A DNA stretch of 64,000 bases, taken from the NCBI GenBank assembly GCA_001941065.1, contig MSHJ01000005.1, forward strand, positions 186,001 through 250,000, in the 5' to 3' direction. Both the position numbers and the translations under genes were made by a program. This document shows positions 35,064-43,352 of this stretch, piece by piece. The notes beneath the pieces were generated by a model. The model saw only the letters and a list, made by a program, of their open reading frames with translations. It searched no databases and was not told the origin of the DNA. Source of the DNA: Alistipes sp. Zagget8. GTDB lineage: Bacteria > Bacteroidota > Bacteroidia > Bacteroidales > Rikenellaceae. How positions within the stretch are numbered: position 1 is the first letter of the stretch; each line of letters begins with the position of its first letter.

Positions 35064-36725
35064 TCAGAGATGCTGGGGACTGAATGCCCCGATGGTCTTG
35101 ATGCGCTCCTCGAAATTGTCGCGCGAGACGAGCGTGTGGCTTTTGATTTTCGAGCGGTAGTTGTAAATCGTGCTCACGGAGTAGTGCAGCAGCGCGGCAA
35201 TCTTCGACGAGTCGTTGATGCCCAGCCGGATCAGCGCGAAGATGCGCAGTTCGGTGTTCAGCAGTTCGCCCTTCTTGGGTTCGATGCGTGCCTCCTTGTC
35301 CAGCAGCGAGTTGAAATCCTCGATGAAGGAGGGATAAAGCTGCAGGAACGTCGTGTCGAAATTGCGGTAAAACTCCTCCAGCTCGCGGTTGTCGCCCTCG
35401 ATCGGCGAATACTCCTTTTTCAGTTCGTCGATGCGGCCGTCGCGCAGCAGCCGGCGTACCTGCCGCCGTGAGTCGATGATCTTGTCGATGTACTCCGAAC
35501 ACATCGTCAGGAAGATGCCGATGTACTCCTCCTTCACTTCGTTGGCCTCGGAAATCTGGCTGTTGAGTCCCGCCAGCCGTTTGTTGATCCGCTGGAGGTC
35601 GTTGTTCGAGATGTTGAGCCGGTTGTTGGCCTGCTGCAGCTCGAGCCGCGCGAGGCTGAGCTTGCGGTTCTGGCGCATGACGAAGATCACGCCGCCGAGG
35701 GCCAGCAGCATGAAGCAGGCAATCGACACCACGAAGATGTTGTACATGGCGTCCATCCGCTGTCGCCGGGCCATGTAAGCCTCCTCGATGACGTGCAGGG
35801 CCAGCACATCCTGCCAGGGCCGGAGCCGGGAGTTGAAGAAACGGGCGTCGTCCATGACGATGCGCATGTAGCGCATGGCCCGCTGGATGTTGTCGTCGTC
35901 GAGCAGCGTGTTGGCGAGGTTCTTCAGCGCGGCGTTGTCGCGGATGGCCAGCTGGATGTCGGTCATCGCCGAACGGGCGAACCACACCTGCGCCGTGAGG
36001 GTGTCTTTCATCAGGTCGGCCACCAGCGCCCGCATGTACGACGCTTCGGCATAGCCGCGCGAGAGGGGCGGCAGGGTGCTGCACAGCCGCTCGGAAATCT
36101 CCACCGCCTCGGCGTAGTTGCGGTCGTTGATTGCCTGCCAGAGCTGGTAGCTGAGGTGTGTGTGCGATTCCGGCTCGGTGTTGTCCACGATCAGCTGCGC
36201 GTAGAGCACCGTGAGATGCCACGATTTCGTGCCCTGCACCGAGTCGTGGGAGTAGAGCTGGAGTTCGTCGTTGAGTTTGTGGCGGGCGATGTAGTAATCG
36301 ACCAGCTGTTTCCGGTCGAGTTTCACGGTATCGACCTGTTGCAGCAGGGTCGCCGCTTCGAGGTAGATGCCCGCCGAGCTGTAAAGGTAGGCCAGCTGGA
36401 TGCGGCTTTCGTCGAGGCGCTGCGTGTCGCGCATTTTTTTGGCCAGGTCGATGTTGCGGTAGAGGTAATCGATGGTCGAGTCGGCCTGGTAGGGCGTGTA
36501 TTCGTCGATCAGCTGCTGGTTGAGGATATAACGTTGGGCGTCCGAAAAATCTGACTTTCCGAGGATGCTTTTCAGCGATTCGATCCGCTGTTCGCGGCTG
36601 GCGATGTAGGAGTCGCGGTGCGAGAGGGTGGCGTCGAGTTGCGAAAGCACGCTTTTCAGGTCGTTCTGCGCCACGACGGAGGGCGTTACGGCGAGCAGCA
36701 GTGCGGTAAACAGCAGGTTTCTCAT
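35064..36725 (-). CDS. DUF6377-type membrane regulator, probable regulator of the adjacent beta-glucan locus
   Basis: The 553-residue protein has a signal peptide (MRNLLFTALLLAVTPSVVA) and a helical TPR-like sensor half (residues 20-310). One transmembrane helix follows (MYNIFVVSIACFMLLALGGVI, about 315-338), then a coiled coil and a C-terminal helix-turn-helix (NDSSKIAALLHYSVSTIYNY). It is a full-length paralogue of the protein at 2052-3719. It is divergent from susC with 474 bases between, the usual position for a regulator of a glycan locus. Direct ligand sensing by the outer half and DNA binding by the inner tail is inferred. The start at 36725 opens the signal peptide. Confidence 0.75.
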   Translation of the reverse strand: MRNLLFTALLLAVTPSVVAQNDLKSVLSQLDATLSHRDSYIASREQRIESLKSILGKSDFSDAQRYILNQQLIDEYTPYQADSTIDYLYRNIDLAKKMRDTQRLDESRIQLAYLYSSAGIYLEAATLLQQVDTVKLDRKQLVDYYIARHKLNDELQLYSHDSVQGTKSWHLTVLYAQLIVDNTEPESHTHLSYQLWQAINDRNYAEAVEISERLCSTLPPLSRGYAEASYMRALVADLMKDTLTAQVWFARSAMTDIQLAIRDNAALKNLANTLLDDDNIQRAMRYMRIVMDDARFFNSRLRPWQDVLALHVIEEAYMARRQRMDAMYNIFVVSIACFMLLALGGVIFVMRQNRKLSLARLELQQANNRLNISNNDLQRINKRLAGLNSQISEANEVKEEYIGIFLTMCSEYIDKIIDSRRQVRRLLRDGRIDELKKEYSPIEGDNRELEEFYRNFDTTFLQLYPSFIEDFNSLLDKEARIEPKKGELLNTELRIFALIRLGINDSSKIAALLHYSVSTIYNYRSKIKSHTLVSRDNFEERIKTIGAFSPQHL

Positions 36726-37199
36726 GGGCGGACGGTATCTGTTAAGTCTAAACAAAGATAAGAATAATCTCCGAAAAACCAATTCCGGTTTCCGGGGCCG
36801 CCCGACCCCGTTCTGCGGGGGATTCGGAATGGCGGTAGAGGTCACACCGACGGAATGGACGGTTTTGCCGGCGACAACGACGATTTCATCGGCGAATGGC
36901 TTTGCTGGAATTATTTAAAATATTTTATTTTATATTCCTTCCGGCGGCTTTCCGCCCGCTGAAAGATTCCGGTGCATCTACTTTTTTCGGGAAATGACAA
37001 AATATTATTATATTGATAATCAGTAAATTATATTTTAACGAACGGGTTTTTGGTTTACAATTACCCGTTTAATTTTTTTTCATGTCGCGGAGGTTGTTTA
37101 TTTTTATTTATCCGGAATAAAGGTGGGTTTGCACCGAATTTTTAAAAATCCGCCTTACCTATTTATAATAATAACTAAAAACCTAAAACCAAATTTCCT
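36726..37199. promoter_or_regulatory. AT-rich control region between DUF6377 regulator and susC
   Basis: This 474-base gap holds no gene. Bases 36900-37199 are much more AT-rich than the surroundings. A stem AACGGGT/ACCCGTT (37041-37069) followed by eight T (37073-37080) looks like an intrinsic terminator on the susC strand, 120 bases before the start codon. No exact TTTG-N19/20-TAnnTTTG was found; TATATTTT (37029-37036) and TACCTATT (37156-37163) are weak candidates. Confidence 0.55.
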
Positions 37200-40100
37200 A
37201 TGGCACAATTATGCAAAAAGCTGCAATCGGGCTGCCGGACAGGATGGATGTTGCTGCTTGCCGCGGCCATGCTGATCGTTTCGGCACCGGCCCTGGCCCA
37301 GCAGCGGGCAACCGTAACGGGTACGGTCACCGACCAATCGGGACAGCCCGTTATCGGCGCCACGATCATCGAGCAGGGCACCACCAACGGCGCCACGACG
37401 GGTGTCGACGGCACTTATACCCTCAAACTCAGAGGGGGGGGGAATTCTGCTAACCTGATTTTCCAGTCGCTGGGATTCGTCTCGCAGACGGTCGCCGTGA
37501 ACGGCCGCACGAAAGTCGATGTGAAACTCAGCGAGAATGCCGTGGCCCTCGACGCCGTGGTGGCGATCGGTTACGGTACGGTCAAACAGAAAGACCTCAC
37601 GACGGCCGTGTCGATCGTCAAGACCGACGACCTCGCCCGTCGTCCCATCACCTCGGCCTCCGGAGCCTTGCAGGGCAAGGCCGCCGGTGTGCAGGTGCTC
37701 CAGCCCAACGGCTCGCCCGGTCAGGGCATGGTGGTCCGCGTGCGCGGCGCCTCGTCCATCTCGTCGAGCAACGACCCGCTCTATGTGGTCGACGGCGTTC
37801 CCGTGGGCGAGGGCAACTACGCCATCGCTTACCTCTCTCCCAACGAAATCGAGTCGATGCAGGTGCTGAAGGACGCCTCGTCGGCCGCCATCTACGGCTC
37901 GCGTGCCGCCAACGGCGTGGTGCTCATCACCACCAAGCAGGGCAGCAAGAAGATGGGCCCCGAGATTTCGTTCTCGACCTTCGTCGGCATTTCGAAAGTG
38001 ACCAAGAGCTACGACGTGCTCAATGCACAGCAGTACCGCGACCTGATGGAGGAGAACGGCGCCGTTTCGGGCCTCCCCATGACGCTGACCGACGTGACCG
38101 ACTGGTTCGACGAAACCTATTCGACGGGCGTCAACCAGAACTACCAGTTCTCGATCTCCAACGGCGATGAAAATTCGTCCTACTACCTCGGCGGCGGCTA
38201 CACCAACGAGACGGGTATCATCAACACCACCTCTTCGGACCGCTACAACGTGAAGGCCAGCTTCGACAAGAAGATTTTCAAATGGGTTTCGGCCAACGCC
38301 TCGACCACCTTCTCGCACTACACCACCAAGGGTTCCATCATTTCGGGTCAGGGCGCCAACCGCGCCGGCGTGGTCGTTTCGGCCATCACGACCCCGACCT
38401 ATGCGCCGATCTGGGACCCGGAGAATCCTCAGCAGTACTACAACAATTTCTACGGCGCCAACCTCACCTCGCCCCTCGAGAATATGGCCCGCACGGATTA
38501 CGACCAGGATGTCACCGACCGCCTGCTGCTCTCCGGCGGCCTGACGTTCTACCTGGCCAAGGGGCTGACCCTCCGCTCGACGGTCTCGATGGACCGCCGC
38601 TGGGTCCACTCGTCGTCGTTCCTCGACCCGATCCGCACCACCTATGGCCGGACGCTGCACGGAACCGCCTCGGACACCCGTTCCGACGATATGCGCATGA
38701 TCTATGACAACATCCTGACCTGGAACAAGTCCTTCGACCGCCACAACCTCGAGGTGATGGCCGGTACGTCGGCCACGACCTCCGTGTGGGAGCAGCTGTC
38801 GGGCTCGCGCACCTATTTCTCGTCGACCAACAACAACGCCATCCCCAACCTCGAGGGCGGAAACAACGGCGGCGTCCGCGGCCAGAGCTACGGCAAGTCG
38901 GAGTGGTCGATCATGTCCTACCTGGCGCGTGTGTCGTACAACTACGACAGCAAGTATCTCGTGACGGCCAATTTCCGCGCCGACGGTTCCTCGAAGCTGG
39001 CTCCCGGCCACCGTTGGGGCTATTTCCCGTCGTTCTCGGCGGCATGGCGCATCTCGGGCGAGAAATTCCTGAGCGACGTGCGCTGGATCAACGACCTGAA
39101 ACTGCGTGCCGGCTGGGGACAGACCGGTAATCAGGCGGGCCTTTCGGAATACGGCTGGATGCAGCAATACAGCACCAACTACTACGACTGGACGCTGACC
39201 GAGAACGCGCAGGCCGTGCCGACCGTCGGCGAGCGCAGCAACATCAAGAATCAGGACCTGACCTGGGAGACCTCCTCGCAGACCAATGTCGGTTTGGATT
39301 TCGCGCTGCTGAACAACCGCCTGAGCCTGTCGCTCGACTACTATTACAAGTACACCAAGGACATGCTGATGAGCGTGCCCCTGCCGTCGCCCTATCCCAA
39401 CATCACCCGCAACGACGGCGAGATGTCGAACCAGGGCTTCGAGATCACCCTTTCGTCGGTCAACATCGCCCGGAAGGATTTCAACTGGTCGACCGACCTG
39501 AACGTCTCGTTCAACCGCAACAAGCTCGAGAAACTCGACCTGAAGCAGGTGTATTACTACGCCAAGACCTCCGACGCCACCAACGACAACGTCGTGCGCA
39601 TGACGCCGGGCCATCCGCTTTCGATGTTCTGGGGTTACGTCTCCAAGGGCGTCGATTCCGAGACGGGCGACCTGATCTACGAGGACCGCAACGGCGACGG
39701 CGAGATCACGCCGCTGGACAAAACCTGGATCGGCAATGCCAACCCCAAGTTCACGTTCGGCATGACCAACAATTTCTCGTGGCGGGGCATCAACCTGAAC
39801 ATCCTCATCACGGGTTCCTACGGCAACGACATCTTCAACGCCTCGCGCATCGAGACCGAGGGCATGGCCACGGCCAACAACCAGACGACGACGGTGCTGC
39901 GCCGCTGGCGCATTCCGGGACAGCAGACCGACGTGTTCCGCTCGGACAACCCTTCGTGGAACGTGAAGAACTCGACCTACTGGGTGGAGGACGGCTCGTA
40001 CCTCAAGGTGAAGAACATCACCCTGTCCTACGACATCACCTCGCCGAAGCTCAAGCGCATCAACATCTCGCGCATCCAGCCCTACATTTCGCTCCAGAAT

Positions 40101-40235
40101 TTCATCACCTGGACCAACTATTCGGGTTACGACCCCGAGGTGAGCCAGTCGGAGAGCGCCACGCAGATGGGCATCGACTGGGGAACCTATCCCAACGTGC
40201 GCACGGTTGTCGTGGGCCTGAACCTTACATTCTAA
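37200..40235 (+). CDS. SusC/RagA-family TonB-dependent outer-membrane transporter
   Basis: The 1011-residue protein has a signal peptide ending APALAQQ. A carboxypeptidase-regulatory-like domain (residues 38-115) follows, then the TonB plug (GYGTVKQKDLTTAV, ALQGKAAGVQV, RVRGASSISSSNDPLYVVDG, SAAIYGSRAANGVVLITTK) and a 22-strand barrel ending NVRTVVVGLNLTF. It pairs with the SusD protein 22 bases downstream to import glucan oligosaccharides using TonB energy. A run of nine G (37434-37442) encodes Arg-Gly-Gly-Gly inside the first domain, where related proteins have no such insertion that I recall. The frame is intact at nine G. Confidence 0.95.
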   Translation: MAQLCKKLQSGCRTGWMLLLAAAMLIVSAPALAQQRATVTGTVTDQSGQPVIGATIIEQGTTNGATTGVDGTYTLKLRGGGNSANLIFQSLGFVSQTVAVNGRTKVDVKLSENAVALDAVVAIGYGTVKQKDLTTAVSIVKTDDLARRPITSASGALQGKAAGVQVLQPNGSPGQGMVVRVRGASSISSSNDPLYVVDGVPVGEGNYAIAYLSPNEIESMQVLKDASSAAIYGSRAANGVVLITTKQGSKKMGPEISFSTFVGISKVTKSYDVLNAQQYRDLMEENGAVSGLPMTLTDVTDWFDETYSTGVNQNYQFSISNGDENSSYYLGGGYTNETGIINTTSSDRYNVKASFDKKIFKWVSANASTTFSHYTTKGSIISGQGANRAGVVVSAITTPTYAPIWDPENPQQYYNNFYGANLTSPLENMARTDYDQDVTDRLLLSGGLTFYLAKGLTLRSTVSMDRRWVHSSSFLDPIRTTYGRTLHGTASDTRSDDMRMIYDNILTWNKSFDRHNLEVMAGTSATTSVWEQLSGSRTYFSSTNNNAIPNLEGGNNGGVRGQSYGKSEWSIMSYLARVSYNYDSKYLVTANFRADGSSKLAPGHRWGYFPSFSAAWRISGEKFLSDVRWINDLKLRAGWGQTGNQAGLSEYGWMQQYSTNYYDWTLTENAQAVPTVGERSNIKNQDLTWETSSQTNVGLDFALLNNRLSLSLDYYYKYTKDMLMSVPLPSPYPNITRNDGEMSNQGFEITLSSVNIARKDFNWSTDLNVSFNRNKLEKLDLKQVYYYAKTSDATNDNVVRMTPGHPLSMFWGYVSKGVDSETGDLIYEDRNGDGEITPLDKTWIGNANPKFTFGMTNNFSWRGINLNILITGSYGNDIFNASRIETEGMATANNQTTTVLRRWRIPGQQTDVFRSDNPSWNVKNSTYWVEDGSYLKVKNITLSYDITSPKLKRINISRIQPYISLQNFITWTNYSGYDPEVSQSESATQMGIDWGTYPNVRTVVVGLNLTF
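37434..37442 (+). repeat. G9 homopolymer near the 5' end of susC
   Basis: Nine consecutive G at codons 79-81. Any one-base change would end translation early in the transporter. Confidence 0.85.
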
Positions 40236-40257
40236 ACCCGGAAAACAAGAACCGATC

Positions 40258-41802
40258 ATGAAAAAGATAATATCATACATTGCGGTATTTTCGCTGGTTG
40301 TCGCGGCCTCGTCGTGCAGCCTCGAGAAATTCCCCGAAACCATGTATGCCGAGAACAACACCTCCGGCACGGGTGACGCCGAGACGGCCATCAACACCCG
40401 CGAACTGCTCGAAGGCCAGCTTACGACCATGTACAACTACATGAAGGGCGATTTCCAGACCTACTGGTACCAGCTCATCGTCCTTGCCGAAAGCCGCGCC
40501 GACAACGCCTACGGATGCCCGGGCGAGCCGAAGACCATGGCAGTCGAACAGAACCAGATCGACAGCGACAACGAATTCGCGGCCACCATGTGGAACCATT
40601 CGATGAATGCCGTGGACTATGCCAACCAGGTCATCTGCAACATCGACCTCGTGAAGGAGAACGACCCGTCGCTCACCGAGAAGGAGTATCAGGAGTGGCT
40701 CTCCGAGGCGCTCTGCTGGCGTGCCTACATCTGGATCAACATGATGCAGATGTTCGGCGAGATTCCGATGCTGACCGAGATTCCGCCCGCCATCAATGCC
40801 GGCAACATCGAGGAGGTCTATCCGCTCTATTTCCCGTCCCGCGTTTCGAAGGAGACCGTCGGCGAGCAGATCGTCAAGGACATCGAGGAGTACGCCTGCA
40901 AATACGCCCCCGACATGGTGGCTTCGAACAAGTTCAAGATCACCAAGGGCTTCGCCTATGGCCTGCTGGCGCGTTTCTACTCCATGCGCGAGTTCCGCGA
41001 CTGGTCGAAGGTGGCTTCGGCCTGCGAGGCGGTCGAGGGCATGGGTTACAGCCTCTGCGACAACTACGGCGACCTGTGGGCCTACACCACGGGCGACACG
41101 GGCATGGCCGCGATGAACACCCGCGAGTCGATCTTCGAGGTGCAGTGGACCAGCCAGACCTCGGGTTCGTGGATGTGGATGATGTTCCACCGCAACGCCT
41201 ATGTTCCCAACGACAGCTTCTCGTGGGCCAAGTGGTGCACGCCGTCGCGCAGCCTCACGCGGGCCTATAACGCCGAGAACGACACCGAGCGCCTGAACGC
41301 TTCGGTCGTTTACGACGAATGCGGCTGGTCGTATCAGTATCCCAGCGACGAATACGCCTTCATGCACAAGTTCCCGACCAACGTGACGCCGGTTTACGTG
41401 ATGCGTCTGGCCGAGATCCGGCTGCTGCACGCCGAAGCGCTGGCCAATACGGACAATCCGGGCGGAGCCGCCGACATCGTGGATGCGATCCGCGACCGCG
41501 CGGGTCTCGGCAAGCTGACCGACGCACAGCGTGCCTCGGCGGAGCAGATGCGCGAAGCCGTGCTGCACGAACGCCGCCTCGAGCTGGCCATGGAGGGTTT
41601 CCGCTGGTTCGACCTGATGCGTTACGGCAACGACTATTCGAAACTGATCGAGGTTTGCGACGGCGTCAATGTCAGGGGCTCGTCCTCCTACGACTCCTAT
41701 TTCAAGGCCCGCCGCGCGATGAACGACAACCGCGTGCTGCTGCCGATTCCGACCAGCGTGCTGGAGGACAACACCAATATCGAACAGAACCTGGGCTACT
41801 AA
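40258..41802 (+). CDS. SusD/RagB-family surface glycan-binding lipoprotein
   Basis: The 514-residue protein has a lipobox (VVAASSC, Cys20) and the TPR-type SusD fold. Typical blocks are MWNHSMNAVDYANQVICNID, WRAYIWINMMQMFGEIPM, the C-terminal YVMRLAEIRLLHAEALANT and HERRLELAMEGFRWFDLMRY. It forms the lid on the SusC barrel and captures oligosaccharides. Gene order and spacing (22 bases on each side) place it in one operon with susC and GH30. Confidence 0.95.
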   Translation: MKKIISYIAVFSLVVAASSCSLEKFPETMYAENNTSGTGDAETAINTRELLEGQLTTMYNYMKGDFQTYWYQLIVLAESRADNAYGCPGEPKTMAVEQNQIDSDNEFAATMWNHSMNAVDYANQVICNIDLVKENDPSLTEKEYQEWLSEALCWRAYIWINMMQMFGEIPMLTEIPPAINAGNIEEVYPLYFPSRVSKETVGEQIVKDIEEYACKYAPDMVASNKFKITKGFAYGLLARFYSMREFRDWSKVASACEAVEGMGYSLCDNYGDLWAYTTGDTGMAAMNTRESIFEVQWTSQTSGSWMWMMFHRNAYVPNDSFSWAKWCTPSRSLTRAYNAENDTERLNASVVYDECGWSYQYPSDEYAFMHKFPTNVTPVYVMRLAEIRLLHAEALANTDNPGGAADIVDAIRDRAGLGKLTDAQRASAEQMREAVLHERRLELAMEGFRWFDLMRYGNDYSKLIEVCDGVNVRGSSSYDSYFKARRAMNDNRVLLPIPTSVLEDNTNIEQNLGY

Positions 41803-41824
41803 ATTTTAAAACTGCGATTCAATC

Positions 41825-43333
41825 ATGAAATTCACGATCAATACCAACCTGCGTCTGCTGACCGGCTCGCTGCTGCTTGCCGGAGCGGTCTGCTGCTCCA
41901 GCGGAAGCGATGAACCCAATCCCGATCCCAATCCGGGGCCCGCGCCTGTTACGGGGGATGTCCTTGCCTACGTCACTTCGGCCAACGGCAACCGGCTGTT
42001 CGCGGAGGAGGGGCTCTCCTATTCGAAGGTCTCGATGTCGCCCTACCGGGTGGCGCTCGAGCCCGCGACGACCTATCAGACCATCGACGGCTTCGGCCCG
42101 GCCATAACGGGCGCCACGTGCTACAACCTGCTGAAGATGTCGCAGGCCGACCGCACGGCGATTCTCAAAAAGTGCTTCGACCCGGAGACCGGCGCCGGAT
42201 TCAGCTTTATCCGCGTGCATATCGGCGGTTCGGACTTTTCGATGGACGAATACACCTGCTGCGACCAGGAGGACATCGAGTTCTTCGCCATTCCGGCCGT
42301 GGAGAAGGAGGGAATCTTCCCCGTCCTGAAAGAGATTCTGGAGATCAATCCCGCGGTCAAGATCATGGGTTCGCCGTGGTCGTGCCCCAAATGGATGAAA
42401 GGCACGGTCGCCAATCCTTCGATACCCTATGACTCGTGGACCAGCGGGCGCCTGAATCCCGCCTATTACGACGACTATGCCGAGTATTTCGTGCAGTGGG
42501 TGAGCGAGATGGAGGAGAACGGCTTCCCGATCCACGCCATCACGATGCAGAACGAGCCGCTGAACCACGGCAATTCGATGTCGCTCTACATGCCGTGGCA
42601 GGACCAGCTGGCCTTCGTCAAGAAGCTCGGCCCGGCGTTCCAGAAGGCGGGTATCAAGACCAAGATTCTCTGCTACGACCACAATTACGACTACGACAAC
42701 ACCGCCGGACAGCAGAGCTACCCGCTCAACATCTACGCCGACGACGATGCGTCGCAGTGGGTCGACGGTTCGGCGTGGCACAACTACGGCGGTTCGGTGA
42801 CCGAGCTGGACAACATCCTCTCGGCGGCTCCCGACAAGTCGATCTACTTTACCGAGGCTTCGATCGGCACGTGGAACTACAATTTCGAGAGCTGCGTGAT
42901 CGACGATTTCGAGTCGATTTTCCTCGGAACGCTGAGCCGCATGGGCAAGGGCGTGCTGCTGTGGAACCTGATGCTCGACGACAAGGGCGCTCCCAACCGT
43001 CCGGGCGGCTGTACGACCTGCTACGGAGCCATCGAGATCAGCTCGTCGGACTACAAGACGCTCAAGTACAACAGCCACTACTACGACCTGGCACAGTGTG
43101 CCAAGGTCATTCAGCCGGGAGCCGTGCGCATCGGCACGTCGGGCTACACGGCCCCGGGCCTGACGTACCTGGCATTCGCCAATCCCGACGGATCGAAGGC
43201 CTTCGTGGCGCTCAACAAGAACGCCTCCGAGCAGACCGTCGCCGTGTACGAAAGTGCCGACCGTTCGTTCAAATACACCATCCCGGCCAAGTCCATCGCC
43301 TCGTTCCGCTGGGGCGCCGCGGCCGAAAACTAA
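41825..43333 (+). CDS. GH30 glycoside hydrolase lipoprotein, probable endo-beta-1,6-glucanase
   Basis: The 502-residue protein has a lipobox near residue 24 followed by a Asp/Asn/Pro linker, so it is probably surface-anchored. The GH30 (beta/alpha)8 barrel shows TIDGFGPAITGATCYNLL, FSFIRVHIGGSDFS, SPWSCPKWMKG, the acid/base glutamate in TMQNEPLNHGNS and the nucleophile glutamate in IYFTEASIGTW. A C-terminal beta domain closes it. The sequence and its place after susCD fit GH30 subfamily 3 endo-beta-1,6-glucanases such as the one in the B. thetaiotaomicron pustulan locus. Glucosylceramidase is the alternative annotation for the family; the locus makes it unlikely. Confidence 0.85.
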   Translation: MKFTINTNLRLLTGSLLLAGAVCCSSGSDEPNPDPNPGPAPVTGDVLAYVTSANGNRLFAEEGLSYSKVSMSPYRVALEPATTYQTIDGFGPAITGATCYNLLKMSQADRTAILKKCFDPETGAGFSFIRVHIGGSDFSMDEYTCCDQEDIEFFAIPAVEKEGIFPVLKEILEINPAVKIMGSPWSCPKWMKGTVANPSIPYDSWTSGRLNPAYYDDYAEYFVQWVSEMEENGFPIHAITMQNEPLNHGNSMSLYMPWQDQLAFVKKLGPAFQKAGIKTKILCYDHNYDYDNTAGQQSYPLNIYADDDASQWVDGSAWHNYGGSVTELDNILSAAPDKSIYFTEASIGTWNYNFESCVIDDFESIFLGTLSRMGKGVLLWNLMLDDKGAPNRPGGCTTCYGAIEISSSDYKTLKYNSHYYDLAQCAKVIQPGAVRIGTSGYTAPGLTYLAFANPDGSKAFVALNKNASEQTVAVYESADRSFKYTIPAKSIASFRWGAAAEN

Positions 43334-43352
43334 CCTTTAAAATTCGCAGAAC

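Noticed and set aside
37209..40436. 1075-codon minus-strand ORF opposite susC
   Set aside because: High-GC codon bias keeps the antisense frame open; the plus strand encodes a clear SusC with signal, plug and barrel.
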